Source of the DNA: Stenotrophomonas tumulicola
GTDB lineage: Bacteria; Pseudomonadota; Gammaproteobacteria; Xanthomonadales; Xanthomonadaceae
Assembly (NCBI RefSeq): GCF_014117215.1
Contig: NZ_JACGXS010000009.1
Location: forward strand, 1-64,000
Reading direction: 5' to 3'
DNA length: 64,000 bases
This document shows positions 1 through 7,751 of this stretch, one piece after another. The translations under genes and the position numbers were made by a program. Under the pieces are notes generated by a model. That model was not told where the DNA came from, made no database searches, and was given only the letters and a program-made list of their open reading frames with translations. Positions within the stretch are counted from its first letter, which is position 1. Each line of letters starts with the position of its first letter.

Positions 1-598
1 ACCCGGTAGCGCCGAGCCATGCTCGGCGAGCGCGAAGCGCGGCCTGCTTCGAGCACCGTGTTGGCCTCACGCACCGTGTCGTTGGAAAGCAGAGCCGCCG
101 AGCATGGCTCGGCGCTACCCTTCCCGGCGTGGGAACCGGCAGATCACCGCACCCACATAACGCTCGCGCCAATAATCGGTGAACGCCTCTGGTAATCGGG
201 GCTCATGGCGTGGGCTCCGCAAACCCGGTAGCGCCGAGCCATGCTCGGCGAGCGCGAAGCGCGGTCTGCTTCGAGCACCGTGTTGGCCCCAACCATCGTG
301 CCGCCGGAAAGCAGACCCGCCGAGCATGGCTCGGCGTTACCCTTCCCGGCGTGGGAACCGGCAGATCACCGCACCCACATAATGCTCGCGCCAATAATCA
401 GTGAGCGCCTCTGGTTATCGGGGCTCATGGCGTGGGCTCCGCAAACCCGGTAGCGCCGAGCCATGCTCGGCGAGCGCGAAGCGCGGCCTGCTTCGAGCAG
501 CGTGTTGGCCTCACGCACCGTGTTGCTGGAAAGCAGAGCCGCCGAGCATGACTCGGCGCTACCCTTCCCGGCGCGGGAACCGGTAGATCACCGCACCC
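1..598. repeat. Tandem 222-bp repeats built from SMAG/REP palindromes
   Basis: Three units start at 1, 223 and 445, exactly 222 bp apart; the third runs into the permease gene and ends near 598. Each opens with GTAGCGCCGAGCCATGCTCGG and carries a second inverted copy (GCCGAGCATGGCTCGGCG) about 100 bp later. Each also contains about 40 bp matching the 3' end of the permease gene (last 13 codons and stop), so units 1 and 2 carry orphan gene tails at about 112-157 and 334-379. About 65 bp in units 1 and 2 is unlike the permease. The GTAG head and stem-loop fit the SMAG elements of Stenotrophomonas. No gene is seen in this stretch. Confidence 0.9.
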
Positions 599-1863
599 AC
601 CACGAATGCAGCCAGTGCGGCCAGGATGTTGGCCCAGCTGGCGCTGGCGAACAGGGCCAGGCACAGCACCAGCGCCAGCACCGGGATCAACGGGCCGCCG
701 GGCAGCCGCAACGCGCCTGGCCGGTCGGCATAGCGCCTGGCCAGCACCAGCACCGCCGCCGCTGTGCCGATGTAGGCGAACAGGCGCGTGGTCATCGACA
801 GCAACGCCAGCTGCACGAACGAACCGCTCAGTGCCAGCGCCAGCGAAATGATGCCCTGGCAGAGGATCGCGGCCGCCGGCGTGCGGAAGCGCGGATGCAC
901 CTGCGCCAGCACCTTCGGCCCATAGCCATCGGCGGCCAGCGCGAACAGGAAGCGCGGCCCCATCATCATGGTGTTGCTGTTGGTACCCAGGATGGAGATC
1001 GTCGCGCCGACGGTAAGGATCAGCGCCAGGGCTTCGCCGCCGAAGCCGGCGGCGGCATCGGCCAGCGGCGTGGCCGAACCGGCCAGCCCGGCCAGGGTGC
1101 CCTGGGCGACGATCTGCACCGCCGCGTAGATCAGGGTGACGGTGACGATCATGGTGATCAGCGCGAACGGGATGTCGCGGCGCGGGTTGCGGTATTCGCC
1201 GGCGGCGGCCGGGATGTTCTCGAAGCCCGCATAGGCATACAACAGCAGCAATGCCGCTTCGCCCATCCGCTGCAGGTCATGTGGATCCGGACGCTGCCCG
1301 GAAAATGCCAGCTGCGGATCGATGTAGAACGCACCGATGGCCACGAACAGCAGCAGCGGCACCAGCTTGCCGATCACCAGCACCACGCCGGTACGGGCGG
1401 CAGAGCGCACCCCGATGATGTTCACCCCGGTCAGGAATGCCAGCGACAGCACGATCACCGCGATCCGCCCCGCGCCGCTACCGGCCAACGGCCAGAAGCG
1501 CGCCACCGCGTCGGCCAGCGCGTTGCTCAAGGCGGCCGCCGAGCTGATCCGGGTCAGCCAGATCATCCAGCCGATCTCGAAGCCGGCAAAGCGCCCGAAC
1601 GCCTCGCGCGCATACAGGTAGCTTCCGCCGGGCTCGTCGAAATAGCTGGCGGCCTGCGCATAGCACAGCACCAGCAGTGCCACCACGATGCCCGCGGCGA
1701 CCACCCCCCACAGGCTGAAGGGGCCCAGCAGCAGTACCGTGGCGGCCGGCAGCAGGTAGATGCCGCTGCCGATTACATCGTTGATCGACAGCCCGACGAT
1801 CTGCCAGCGGCTGACCGCGCGCTGCAGGCTTGGCGTGGTTTCGTTTCCGGATGCGTCGCTCAC
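559..1863 (-). CDS. APC-superfamily amino-acid permease
   Basis: Inner-membrane transporter of 434 residues, predicted to take up amino acids or small peptide breakdown products by cation symport. About 12 hydrophobic segments are visible. The first helix contains the family signature IGSGIYLLPA (residues 32-41 region), the unwound substrate-binding stretch of APC transporters. Its ATG overlaps the stop of the upstream gene (ATGA at 1860-1863), so translation is probably coupled. It is the last gene of a minus-strand operon of wall-peptide enzymes, which suggests that it imports released amino acids. The TAG stop lies inside the SMAG palindrome that begins the downstream array. Substrate cannot be read from the sequence. 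Confidence 0.9.
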   Translation of the reverse strand: MSDASGNETTPSLQRAVSRWQIVGLSINDVIGSGIYLLPAATVLLLGPFSLWGVVAAGIVVALLVLCYAQAASYFDEPGGSYLYAREAFGRFAGFEIGWMIWLTRISSAAALSNALADAVARFWPLAGSGAGRIAVIVLSLAFLTGVNIIGVRSAARTGVVLVIGKLVPLLLFVAIGAFYIDPQLAFSGQRPDPHDLQRMGEAALLLLYAYAGFENIPAAAGEYRNPRRDIPFALITMIVTVTLIYAAVQIVAQGTLAGLAGSATPLADAAAGFGGEALALILTVGATISILGTNSNTMMMGPRFLFALAADGYGPKVLAQVHPRFRTPAAAILCQGIISLALALSGSFVQLALLSMTTRLFAYIGTAAAVLVLARRYADRPGALRLPGGPLIPVLALVLCLALFASASWANILAALAAFVVGAVIYRFPRREG

Positions 1864-2636
1864 TGGCGCGCACCGCGCGTGTCATCCAGCGCGGGCAACT
1901 GCCATTGCGCCTGCAGCTGGCGGTACGCCGCGCGCGGCAACAGCACGAAACGCGGCTGCCGGTCGGGTTCCAGCCACGCCAGCAGGCCCTGCATGTGCGC
2001 GGCGGTCATCGCGGTGCAGCCAGCGGTGGGTTCGCCTTGCCGGCGCCACAGGTGCGCGAAGATGCAGCTGCCCTGGCCGGGTACGTTGCGTGGGTTATGC
2101 AGGATCACGAACCCCTGCTGGTAGCGCACGTCGCCTTCGTTGTGCAGGTCCAGCCGCATCGGCTCGGTCGACCCCTCCACTGCTTCGGCACCGACCGTGT
2201 CCGCATCGACGATGCGGTTGTAATACGGCGAATCCGGCACGTCCATGCAGTAGCTGCTTTCATGCATCGGCTGCCAGGGCAGGGCCGTGTCGGCCTGCGC
2301 GGCGTAACCGAACGCGGTGCCCAGCGCGAATACGCCGGCTGGACTGCGTCCGTCACCTTCGCGCTTGCGTGGTTCCCCTGGCGATGCCACGCCATCGGCA
2401 TGCAGGCCCACGCCCCAGGCGCTGCCGCTGCGGCCCAGCGCCACCTCGAAGGCTTCGCCTTCGCGCTGCCAGCCCGCGTCGGTGCGCGACCAGGCCTGCA
2501 GCCGTCCCTGGGTGCTGTCCCAGCCTTCGCTGGTGACCACCACCAGTTGCCCGGCACCGTCCAGCGGCGATGCAGCCAAGGCAGGGCCGGCCAGCAATGC
2601 CACGGCAGCGAGGAGGCAACGCAACAGCGACTTCAT
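1860..2636 (-). CDS. Secreted YkuD-like (L,D-transpeptidase family) protein
   Basis: 258 residues with a clear signal peptide (hydrophobic stretch ending ALAAS near residue 23). The core has the layout of the L,D-transpeptidase catalytic fold: a DGRSPAGVFALG segment, an HNPRNVPGQGSCIFAHLW segment carrying the His, and PTAGCTAM carrying the presumed nucleophilic Cys. In canonical YkuD enzymes the motif is SHGCIR, so this is a divergent branch. It could act on peptidoglycan peptides in the periplasm, in line with its neighbours. It ends in a 4-bp overlap with the permease start and follows the RpiR regulator by 13 bp. Transpeptidase versus hydrolase activity cannot be told. Confidence 0.75.
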   Translation of the reverse strand: MKSLLRCLLAAVALLAGPALAASPLDGAGQLVVVTSEGWDSTQGRLQAWSRTDAGWQREGEAFEVALGRSGSAWGVGLHADGVASPGEPRKREGDGRSPAGVFALGTAFGYAAQADTALPWQPMHESSYCMDVPDSPYYNRIVDADTVGAEAVEGSTEPMRLDLHNEGDVRYQQGFVILHNPRNVPGQGSCIFAHLWRRQGEPTAGCTAMTAAHMQGLLAWLEPDRQPRFVLLPRAAYRQLQAQWQLPALDDTRGARQ

Positions 2637-2649
2637 GGGCAGGCTCCGG

Positions 2650-3498
2650 TCAGGTGTCCAGCAGGTGTTCGATGCGTTCCAGGTTCACCGCCAGCTGGCG
2701 GTTGCGGTCCGGGTTGGCCTCGCACAGCAGCACGAAGACGAAATCCAGCAGGGACTGCAGGGAGGAACGGTACAGCACTTGCGCAACGTGCGGTGCGCGG
2801 TCTTCGGCACACACCGCCAGCGCCGCGTCGGCATGCGCACGCAGCGGGTTGGCGGTGTGGCGGGTGATCGATACCACCTTGCCGCCCACGTCCTGGAACT
2901 GCCGCGACAGCATCGACAGCTGCGCCAGCTTGCCGAACTCGGAGAACACCAGCATGACGTCGCCGGGCCGCGCGGCGGACAGGTTGGCCAGCATCAGGAT
3001 GGGATCGGCGTGGTGCACCACCAGCATGCCCAGCAGCGACAGGCGCATGGCGAACTCGCGGGCATACAGGCCATCGTCGCCCAAGCCGTAGACGAACAGC
3101 TTGGGAGCGCCATCGACCAGGGTGACGATGCGTTCGATGTCGGCCTGTGGGTTGGCCGCGCGTGTCTCGTCTTCGGCGGCTGCCTTGCTGGCCTGCAGCG
3201 CCTTGGCGATGCGGCTGAAGCCATCCATGCCATCGTTGGTGGGTGGCGGCGACGACGGGCCGCCGCCGCTGCGCGCCACGTCCTGGCCGATGGAGTACTT
3301 CAGGTCCGGGTAGCCCTTGAAGCCCAGCTTCTGGCTGAACTTGACCACGCTGGACTGGCTGATGCCCAGCGCACTGGCCAGTTGCTGCGAGGAGTAATCG
3401 CGCAGCAGGTGGGCGTTGTCGAGGATGAAATCCGCGATGCGTCGTTCGATCGCCGACATCTGCCCGCGCTCGGCGCGGATCTTCAGCAGGGGCGGCAT
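2650..3498 (-). CDS. RpiR/MurR-family transcriptional regulator
   Basis: 282 residues when started at ATG 3498 (MPPLLKIRAERG); the longer frame to 3594 adds a low-complexity Arg-rich leader and overlaps the epimerase. N-terminal RpiR helix-turn-helix (about residues 1-75, with SQQLASALGISQSSVVKFSQKL) followed by a SIS sugar-isomerase domain (about 125-270, YGLGDDGLYAREFAMRL and LVFSEFGK). This family senses phosphorylated sugars; MurR of E. coli binds MurNAc-6-phosphate. Its place between a dipeptide epimerase and a YkuD-like protein suggests control of cell-wall salvage here. No MurQ etherase is adjacent, so the ligand may differ. Likely targets are the palindromes at 6111-6156. Confidence 0.9.
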   Translation of the reverse strand: MPPLLKIRAERGQMSAIERRIADFILDNAHLLRDYSSQQLASALGISQSSVVKFSQKLGFKGYPDLKYSIGQDVARSGGGPSSPPPTNDGMDGFSRIAKALQASKAAAEDETRAANPQADIERIVTLVDGAPKLFVYGLGDDGLYAREFAMRLSLLGMLVVHHADPILMLANLSAARPGDVMLVFSEFGKLAQLSMLSRQFQDVGGKVVSITRHTANPLRAHADAALAVCAEDRAPHVAQVLYRSSLQSLLDFVFVLLCEANPDRNRQLAVNLERIEHLLDT

Positions 3499-3541
3499 GC
3501 AGCGGTTTCCATTGCGCAGGGCATCGCGGTGGGGCCGACGG

Positions 3542-4636
3542 TCACGCCAGCATCTCCAATCCGCGCACTTCGGTGATCCCCAACCCCGGGGCATCGCTGA
3601 TGCTGATCTCCGATTCGTTGAATGTCACCCCACCGCTGACCGGGTCGAACTGGCCCAGCGAAGGACCATCCAGGTCCACCTTGACGATGACGTCCGCCTT
3701 GGCCACCGCCAGGTGCACGGCAGCGGCCACGCTGATGCTGGATTCGATCATGCAGCCGATCATGCACGGTACGTCGTGGATGGCGGCGATGTCGGCGATG
3801 CGGATGGCGTTGGACAGCCCACCGGTCTTCATCAGCTTGATGTTGACGATGTCCGCCGCGCGCTGCTGGATCAGGTCGATCACCTGCGAAGGACTGAACA
3901 CGCTTTCATCGGCCATCACCGGTGTATTGACCCGGTCGGTCACGTACTTCAGGCCGGCGATGTCGGCGGCCTTGACCGGCTGCTCCAACAGTTCCAGCAC
4001 CACGCCGGCTTCTTCCAGCGTGCGCATGGCATGCACGGCCTGCTTGGCCGTCCAGCCCTGGTTGGCATCCAGCCGCAGCAGCGCACGGCCCTGCACGGCG
4101 GCATGGATCGCCTTGACCCGCTCGATGTCCAGCCCGATGTCCTTGCCGACCTTGATCTTCAGCGACTCGAATCCACGGTCGATGGCCGACAGCGAATCAG
4201 CCACCATCTTGTCGATGTAATCCACGCTGATGGTGATGTCGGTGGTGATCACCGGGTCGCCGCCGCCCAGCATCTGGTACAGCGGTGCGCCATGCAGCTG
4301 TGCCCACAGGTCGTACAGCGCGATTTCCACCGCCGCCTTGGCGCTGCTGTTGCGCTCCATCGAGGTCTGTACCAGCGCGCACAGCTGGTTGAGGTTGGCC
4401 ACGTCCTGGCCGACCAGCCGCGGCTTGATGAAATGGCGGATGGCTTCGATGATCGAACCGTGCGTATCGCCGGTGATCACCGCGGTGGCGGCTGCTTCGC
4501 CATAGCCGGTATGGCCGCTGTCGGTGCGCACCATCACCACCACGTCCTCGATGGTTTCCACGGTCCGCAGCGCGGTCTTGAACGGGGTCTTCAGGGGCAC
4601 GCGCAGCATGCCCAGTTCGATGTCTGTGATCTTCAT
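3542..4636 (-). CDS. Dipeptide epimerase (L-Ala-D/L-Glu epimerase type)
   Basis: 364 residues, enolase superfamily. The full catalytic set is readable: K160 and K162 (LKIKVG), metal ligands D190, E218 and D243 (RLDAN, LEQP, MADES), and K267 (NIKLMK). The DLDGP segment at 321-325 gives the D-x-D motif that holds the alpha-ammonium group of the dipeptide in characterised L-Ala-D/L-Glu epimerases. The expected role is converting L-Ala-D-Glu released from murein into L-Ala-L-Glu for peptidases. It is cytoplasmic, with no signal peptide. Its ATG directly follows the TGA of the NlpC/P60 gene (no gap), so the two are co-translated. Specificity for Glu over other D-residues is inference. Confidence 0.9.
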   Translation of the reverse strand: MKITDIELGMLRVPLKTPFKTALRTVETIEDVVVMVRTDSGHTGYGEAAATAVITGDTHGSIIEAIRHFIKPRLVGQDVANLNQLCALVQTSMERNSSAKAAVEIALYDLWAQLHGAPLYQMLGGGDPVITTDITISVDYIDKMVADSLSAIDRGFESLKIKVGKDIGLDIERVKAIHAAVQGRALLRLDANQGWTAKQAVHAMRTLEEAGVVLELLEQPVKAADIAGLKYVTDRVNTPVMADESVFSPSQVIDLIQQRAADIVNIKLMKTGGLSNAIRIADIAAIHDVPCMIGCMIESSISVAAAVHLAVAKADVIVKVDLDGPSLGQFDPVSGGVTFNESEISISDAPGLGITEVRGLEMLA

Positions 4637-6082
4637 TCAGGGGGTCTGCGCGCGGATGCGCTGGATGTTGGTGATACGGTCGATGTAACGCAGCTCGTCG
4701 CTGGCCATCATCGGCTCCAGCGGGGTCACCGATACACCGTTCAAGTGCGCCTGGATGCGCTGGCCGTCGGCGTCTTTCCAGCTGCCGCCTGCGGTGTCAT
4801 GGATCACCCAGGTGCGGCCTTCGACATGGCCGATGGCCATCATCACGTGGCCGGGAATGTAGACCAGGTCACCCACCTGCAATGCCGCCACCGCACGGTC
4901 GCGCGTGGCAGCGCCGTCCTTGTCGGTGAAGGCGATGCGGTCCAGTGCGGGGCTGACCCCCTGTGCGCTGGTATTGCGCGGCAACAGCACGCCGGCGCTG
5001 CGGTAGATCTCCGAAACGAAGCCGCTGCAGTCGCGGGTGTCGTAATCGTGGCCCCAGCCATAGCGCTCGCCGAGGAATTTGTAGGCTTGCTGCAGCAGCA
5101 CGCGTGGCGTCAGCGGCAGATACTCGCTGCTGCTGTCCTGCGAACGCGGCAGCAGTGCCGGCACCAGCGACAGCGTGCCGTCCGGCTCGCGCACCGGCAA
5201 CTGCACCACCCACGAGGCATGCGCCTGCTGGCCGTTTACCACCTGGGCCGGCGGCCAGTCGGCCAGCACCGGCAGGCGCACGCCCATGTCCAGCTGCAGC
5301 CGCGACACGCGCGGATCTTCCGGCGTGTAGGCGGTATGCGCCACGGCACCGGTGATCACCCGGTACGGGCCCTGTGCCCCATAGCCGAGCACCGTCTCGC
5401 GGTTGCCGGTGGCCACGTGCCGTGCTTCGATCCATGCGCTGTAGCGTTCGCTGTGCACGAACAACCAGGCGCCGTCGGCGCTGCGGTGGACCACCGCGAC
5501 CTTGTCGCCGGGGAACAGGGCCGATTCCTGGAAGCGGTCGATGTCGGTGCCTTCGGTGCTGCTGAAGACACGTTGCCGCGCCGGGAAGGTACGCAACGCG
5601 CCGCGATGCACGACCAGGCCGTATTGCGGCACGGTGGTCGTGGCAATGGCATCCAGCGCGAGGTTGGCCTCGATGTCCTGGCGCAGGGCCGCCGGGATGG
5701 CGTTGCCATGGATGTCATGGAGCGGGCGCGACGGCCAGTGGGAAAGCGCGGTGATCGCGCTGCGTACCTGGCTGGCGGGAATCGAAGCCGGCAGTGCGGC
5801 GATGTCCTGGATATGGGGATCCTCGGCGCGCATCCGCGCGTGCTGCGCATCGATCTGCCGCCGGTCCAGGATGGGCGTGTCGGCGTCGGGAAGGCGCGCG
5901 GCCCAGTATCCGGGGCTGAGGTAGGCCTCGTGCAGGCCAATGATGTACGGCAGCGCCGGACCGGGGTCGGGCGCGTCGTCGGCGGCAGCCGGGCGCGCCA
6001 GCACCGGCGCGCTGCCGATGCACAGCACCAGCGCCAGGGCCAGCCCGTGCCGGCGGGAGGTGTGTCGGGAAGCCAGGAACAT
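4637..6082 (-). CDS. Secreted NlpC/P60 endopeptidase with SH3-type domains
   Basis: 481 residues. Signal peptide at residues 1-32 (LALALVLCIGSAPVLA). The middle holds SH3-like wall-binding modules (about 150-300), and the C-terminal NlpC/P60 domain has the Cys nucleophile at 352 (DCSGFV), His at about 412 (PGHVMMAIG) and a third polar residue near 428 (VIHDT). Such enzymes cut gamma-D-Glu-diaminopimelate bonds in wall peptides, as in YkfC, and would supply the dipeptide for the adjacent epimerase. It is the first gene of the minus-strand operon; GAGGGTGA just upstream of ATG 6082 is a plausible ribosome site. Export to the periplasm or outer-membrane face is inferred. Confidence 0.9.
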   Translation of the reverse strand: MFLASRHTSRRHGLALALVLCIGSAPVLARPAAADDAPDPGPALPYIIGLHEAYLSPGYWAARLPDADTPILDRRQIDAQHARMRAEDPHIQDIAALPASIPASQVRSAITALSHWPSRPLHDIHGNAIPAALRQDIEANLALDAIATTTVPQYGLVVHRGALRTFPARQRVFSSTEGTDIDRFQESALFPGDKVAVVHRSADGAWLFVHSERYSAWIEARHVATGNRETVLGYGAQGPYRVITGAVAHTAYTPEDPRVSRLQLDMGVRLPVLADWPPAQVVNGQQAHASWVVQLPVREPDGTLSLVPALLPRSQDSSSEYLPLTPRVLLQQAYKFLGERYGWGHDYDTRDCSGFVSEIYRSAGVLLPRNTSAQGVSPALDRIAFTDKDGAATRDRAVAALQVGDLVYIPGHVMMAIGHVEGRTWVIHDTAGGSWKDADGQRIQAHLNGVSVTPLEPMMASDELRYIDRITNIQRIRAQTP

Positions 6083-6213
6083 GCGGCGGTCACCCTCTTT
6101 GAAAGCTCTTGGAATAGTTATTCCTTTTTTCCGTTAACGCAAGAATAAATTATTGACCACCTATCCCGTGCGTGTTACACAGCGGTTACCACCCGCGCTG
6201 GGGAAGTGTCGCT
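6083..6213. promoter_or_regulatory. Divergent promoter region with two related palindromes
   Basis: This AT-rich stretch separates the two arms of the wall-salvage cluster. A perfect inverted repeat GGAATA-GT-TATTCC lies at 6111-6124 and a related one, GAATA-AAT-TATTG, at 6143-6155. A plausible plus-strand promoter is TTGACC (6153-6158), 17 bp, TACACA (6176-6181). A plausible minus-strand promoter, TTGCGT, 17 bp, AACTAT, overlaps the first palindrome. The palindromes are good candidates for binding by the RpiR-type regulator encoded at 2650-3498. Sites and promoters were found by eye only. Confidence 0.5.
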
Positions 6214-7713
6214 GTGGATCCAGTCGTTCGCAAACTGCCTTTGCCCGTTGTCGCCGGCCTGTGTGCCGCCGCACTGCTGTGGGCGCTGCCCTTCGGGGCC
6301 GCCGCCGACACGGTCGATGGGCCCGTGCAGGAGATCAGCGCGCTGGTGGACCAGGGCCATTTCCGCGCGGCCGCCGAGCAGGCCAACGCCCAGCTGGCCA
6401 ACGCCCCGGCCACCGCGCAGCGTGACGCGCTGGCATTCCAGGTCGAACGCATGCGCCGCATCCGCATGGACTTCACCCTCGACCAGGCCGCGGCGAAGGA
6501 CAGGCTGCGGCGCTGGATCCCGGACCTGCGCGATGAAGAGTTCGCGCGCTGGGACGGGCAGGGGCTGCTCGAGCACATGCAGATCGACGGACAGCGCTGG
6601 TACTTCAACCGGGCCCCGTCGAACCTGTTCCGGCTCAGTGCCGAAGCGCGCGCACGTCGCCGTGCCGATGCCCCGATGCCTGCCGACGGCCCCTACGAAA
6701 ACCTGACCGGTTACCACGCACAGGTAGTTGCGGCCGCAGGAAGCAGTGGCACCGCCTCGGTGCTGCCGCAGCGCGTGGAAGTGACGCAGTCGCTGGTGGT
6801 CAAGGCCGATGCTGTCCCGGCCGGGGAGACCGTGCGCGCCTGGATTCCGTACCCGCGCGAGATCAGCGGCCAGCAGGAAGACCTGCAATGGATCGGCAGT
6901 ACGCCGGGAACGGCACGCATCGCCCCGCGCGACACCCTGCAGCGCACCGCGTACCTGGAAGCCAAGGCCGTGGCCGGCCAGCCCACGCACTTCCAGGTCC
7001 GTTACGCGCTGACCGTCAGCGCCCAGCACACCGCCATCGATCCTGCCAGGGTGCAGCCTGTTCCGCGCGATGCCGCGCTGGCGCCCTTCCTTGCCGAGCA
7101 GCCGCCGCATGTGCGTTTCACGCCTGCCCTGCGCGCGTACTCCGAACGCATCCTGCAGGGGGAAACACGCCCCTACGAAATCGTGCGCCGGCTGTTCACC
7201 GCGGTCGACCAGATTCCGTGGGCCGGTGCCCGCGAATATTCCACCATCAGCAACATCAGCGAGTACGCGCTGCAGGCTGGCCATGCCGACTGCGGCCAGC
7301 AGACCCTGCTGCTCATCACCCTGCTGCGCATGAACGGCATTCCCGCGCGCTGGCAGTCGGGCATGGTGTTCTCCGACAACGCCACCGCGTACAGCAACCT
7401 GCACGACTGGAGCGCGGTGTACCTGGCGCCCTATGGCTGGCTGCCGATGGACGTCACCACCGGCGCGTTGGACAGCGATGAGCCCGTGCTGCGCGACTTC
7501 TATCTCGGCGGCATCGATGGCTACCGCATCGCCTTCAACGATGACTTCGGCCAGCCGCTGGTCCCGGCCAAACAGCATTTCCGTTCGGAAACAGTGGACT
7601 CGCAGCGCGGCGAGGCCGAGTGGTCCGGCGGCAACCTGTATTTCGACCAATGGGACTACCGGTTCCAGTGGCGGGTACTGCCCGTGGATGAAACACCCAG
7701 CGCGACACCTTGA
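6214..7713 (+). CDS. Secreted transglutaminase-like cysteine-protease-fold protein
   Basis: 499 residues from GTG 6214, chosen because GGGGAAG lies 6-12 bp upstream and a signal peptide follows directly; a GTG at 6172 would precede the likely transcription start. The C-terminal half has the transglutaminase core triad: Cys in HADCGQQTLLL, His in NLHDWSAVYL and Asp in LPMDVTTG. Bacterial members are usually peptidases, and those beside wall enzymes are thought to act on peptide cross-bridges. The N-terminal half is an unrecognised helical and beta domain. It heads the plus-strand arm, with the receptor gene starting 38 bp after its stop. Its substrate is unknown; wall-derived peptide is inferred from context. 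Confidence 0.82.
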   Translation: MDPVVRKLPLPVVAGLCAAALLWALPFGAAADTVDGPVQEISALVDQGHFRAAAEQANAQLANAPATAQRDALAFQVERMRRIRMDFTLDQAAAKDRLRRWIPDLRDEEFARWDGQGLLEHMQIDGQRWYFNRAPSNLFRLSAEARARRRADAPMPADGPYENLTGYHAQVVAAAGSSGTASVLPQRVEVTQSLVVKADAVPAGETVRAWIPYPREISGQQEDLQWIGSTPGTARIAPRDTLQRTAYLEAKAVAGQPTHFQVRYALTVSAQHTAIDPARVQPVPRDAALAPFLAEQPPHVRFTPALRAYSERILQGETRPYEIVRRLFTAVDQIPWAGAREYSTISNISEYALQAGHADCGQQTLLLITLLRMNGIPARWQSGMVFSDNATAYSNLHDWSAVYLAPYGWLPMDVTTGALDSDEPVLRDFYLGGIDGYRIAFNDDFGQPLVPAKQHFRSETVDSQRGEAEWSGGNLYFDQWDYRFQWRVLPVDETPSATP

Positions 7714-7751
7714 CAACCACACCGTTCAATTCTTGCAGGAGAGAGCAGGGG

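Noticed and set aside
463..2124. Long plus-strand open frame opposite the permease and YkuD-like genes
   Set aside because: Antisense shadow caused by high GC: it reads as Arg/Gln/His-rich low-complexity protein, while the minus-strand frames have clear families and signal peptides.
3416..6148. 910-codon plus-strand frame opposite the RpiR, epimerase and NlpC genes
   Set aside because: Shadow frame; the opposite strand carries three genes with full catalytic motifs. Similar long antisense frames at 8523-10871, 31144-33618, 33661-36369, 48770-50743, 57352-59097 and 60619-63114 were set aside for the same reason.
6172..6213. Earlier GTG start of the transglutaminase-like gene
   Set aside because: It lies before the likely transcription start, has no ribosome site, and the later GTG at 6214 gives a clean signal peptide with GGGGAAG upstream.
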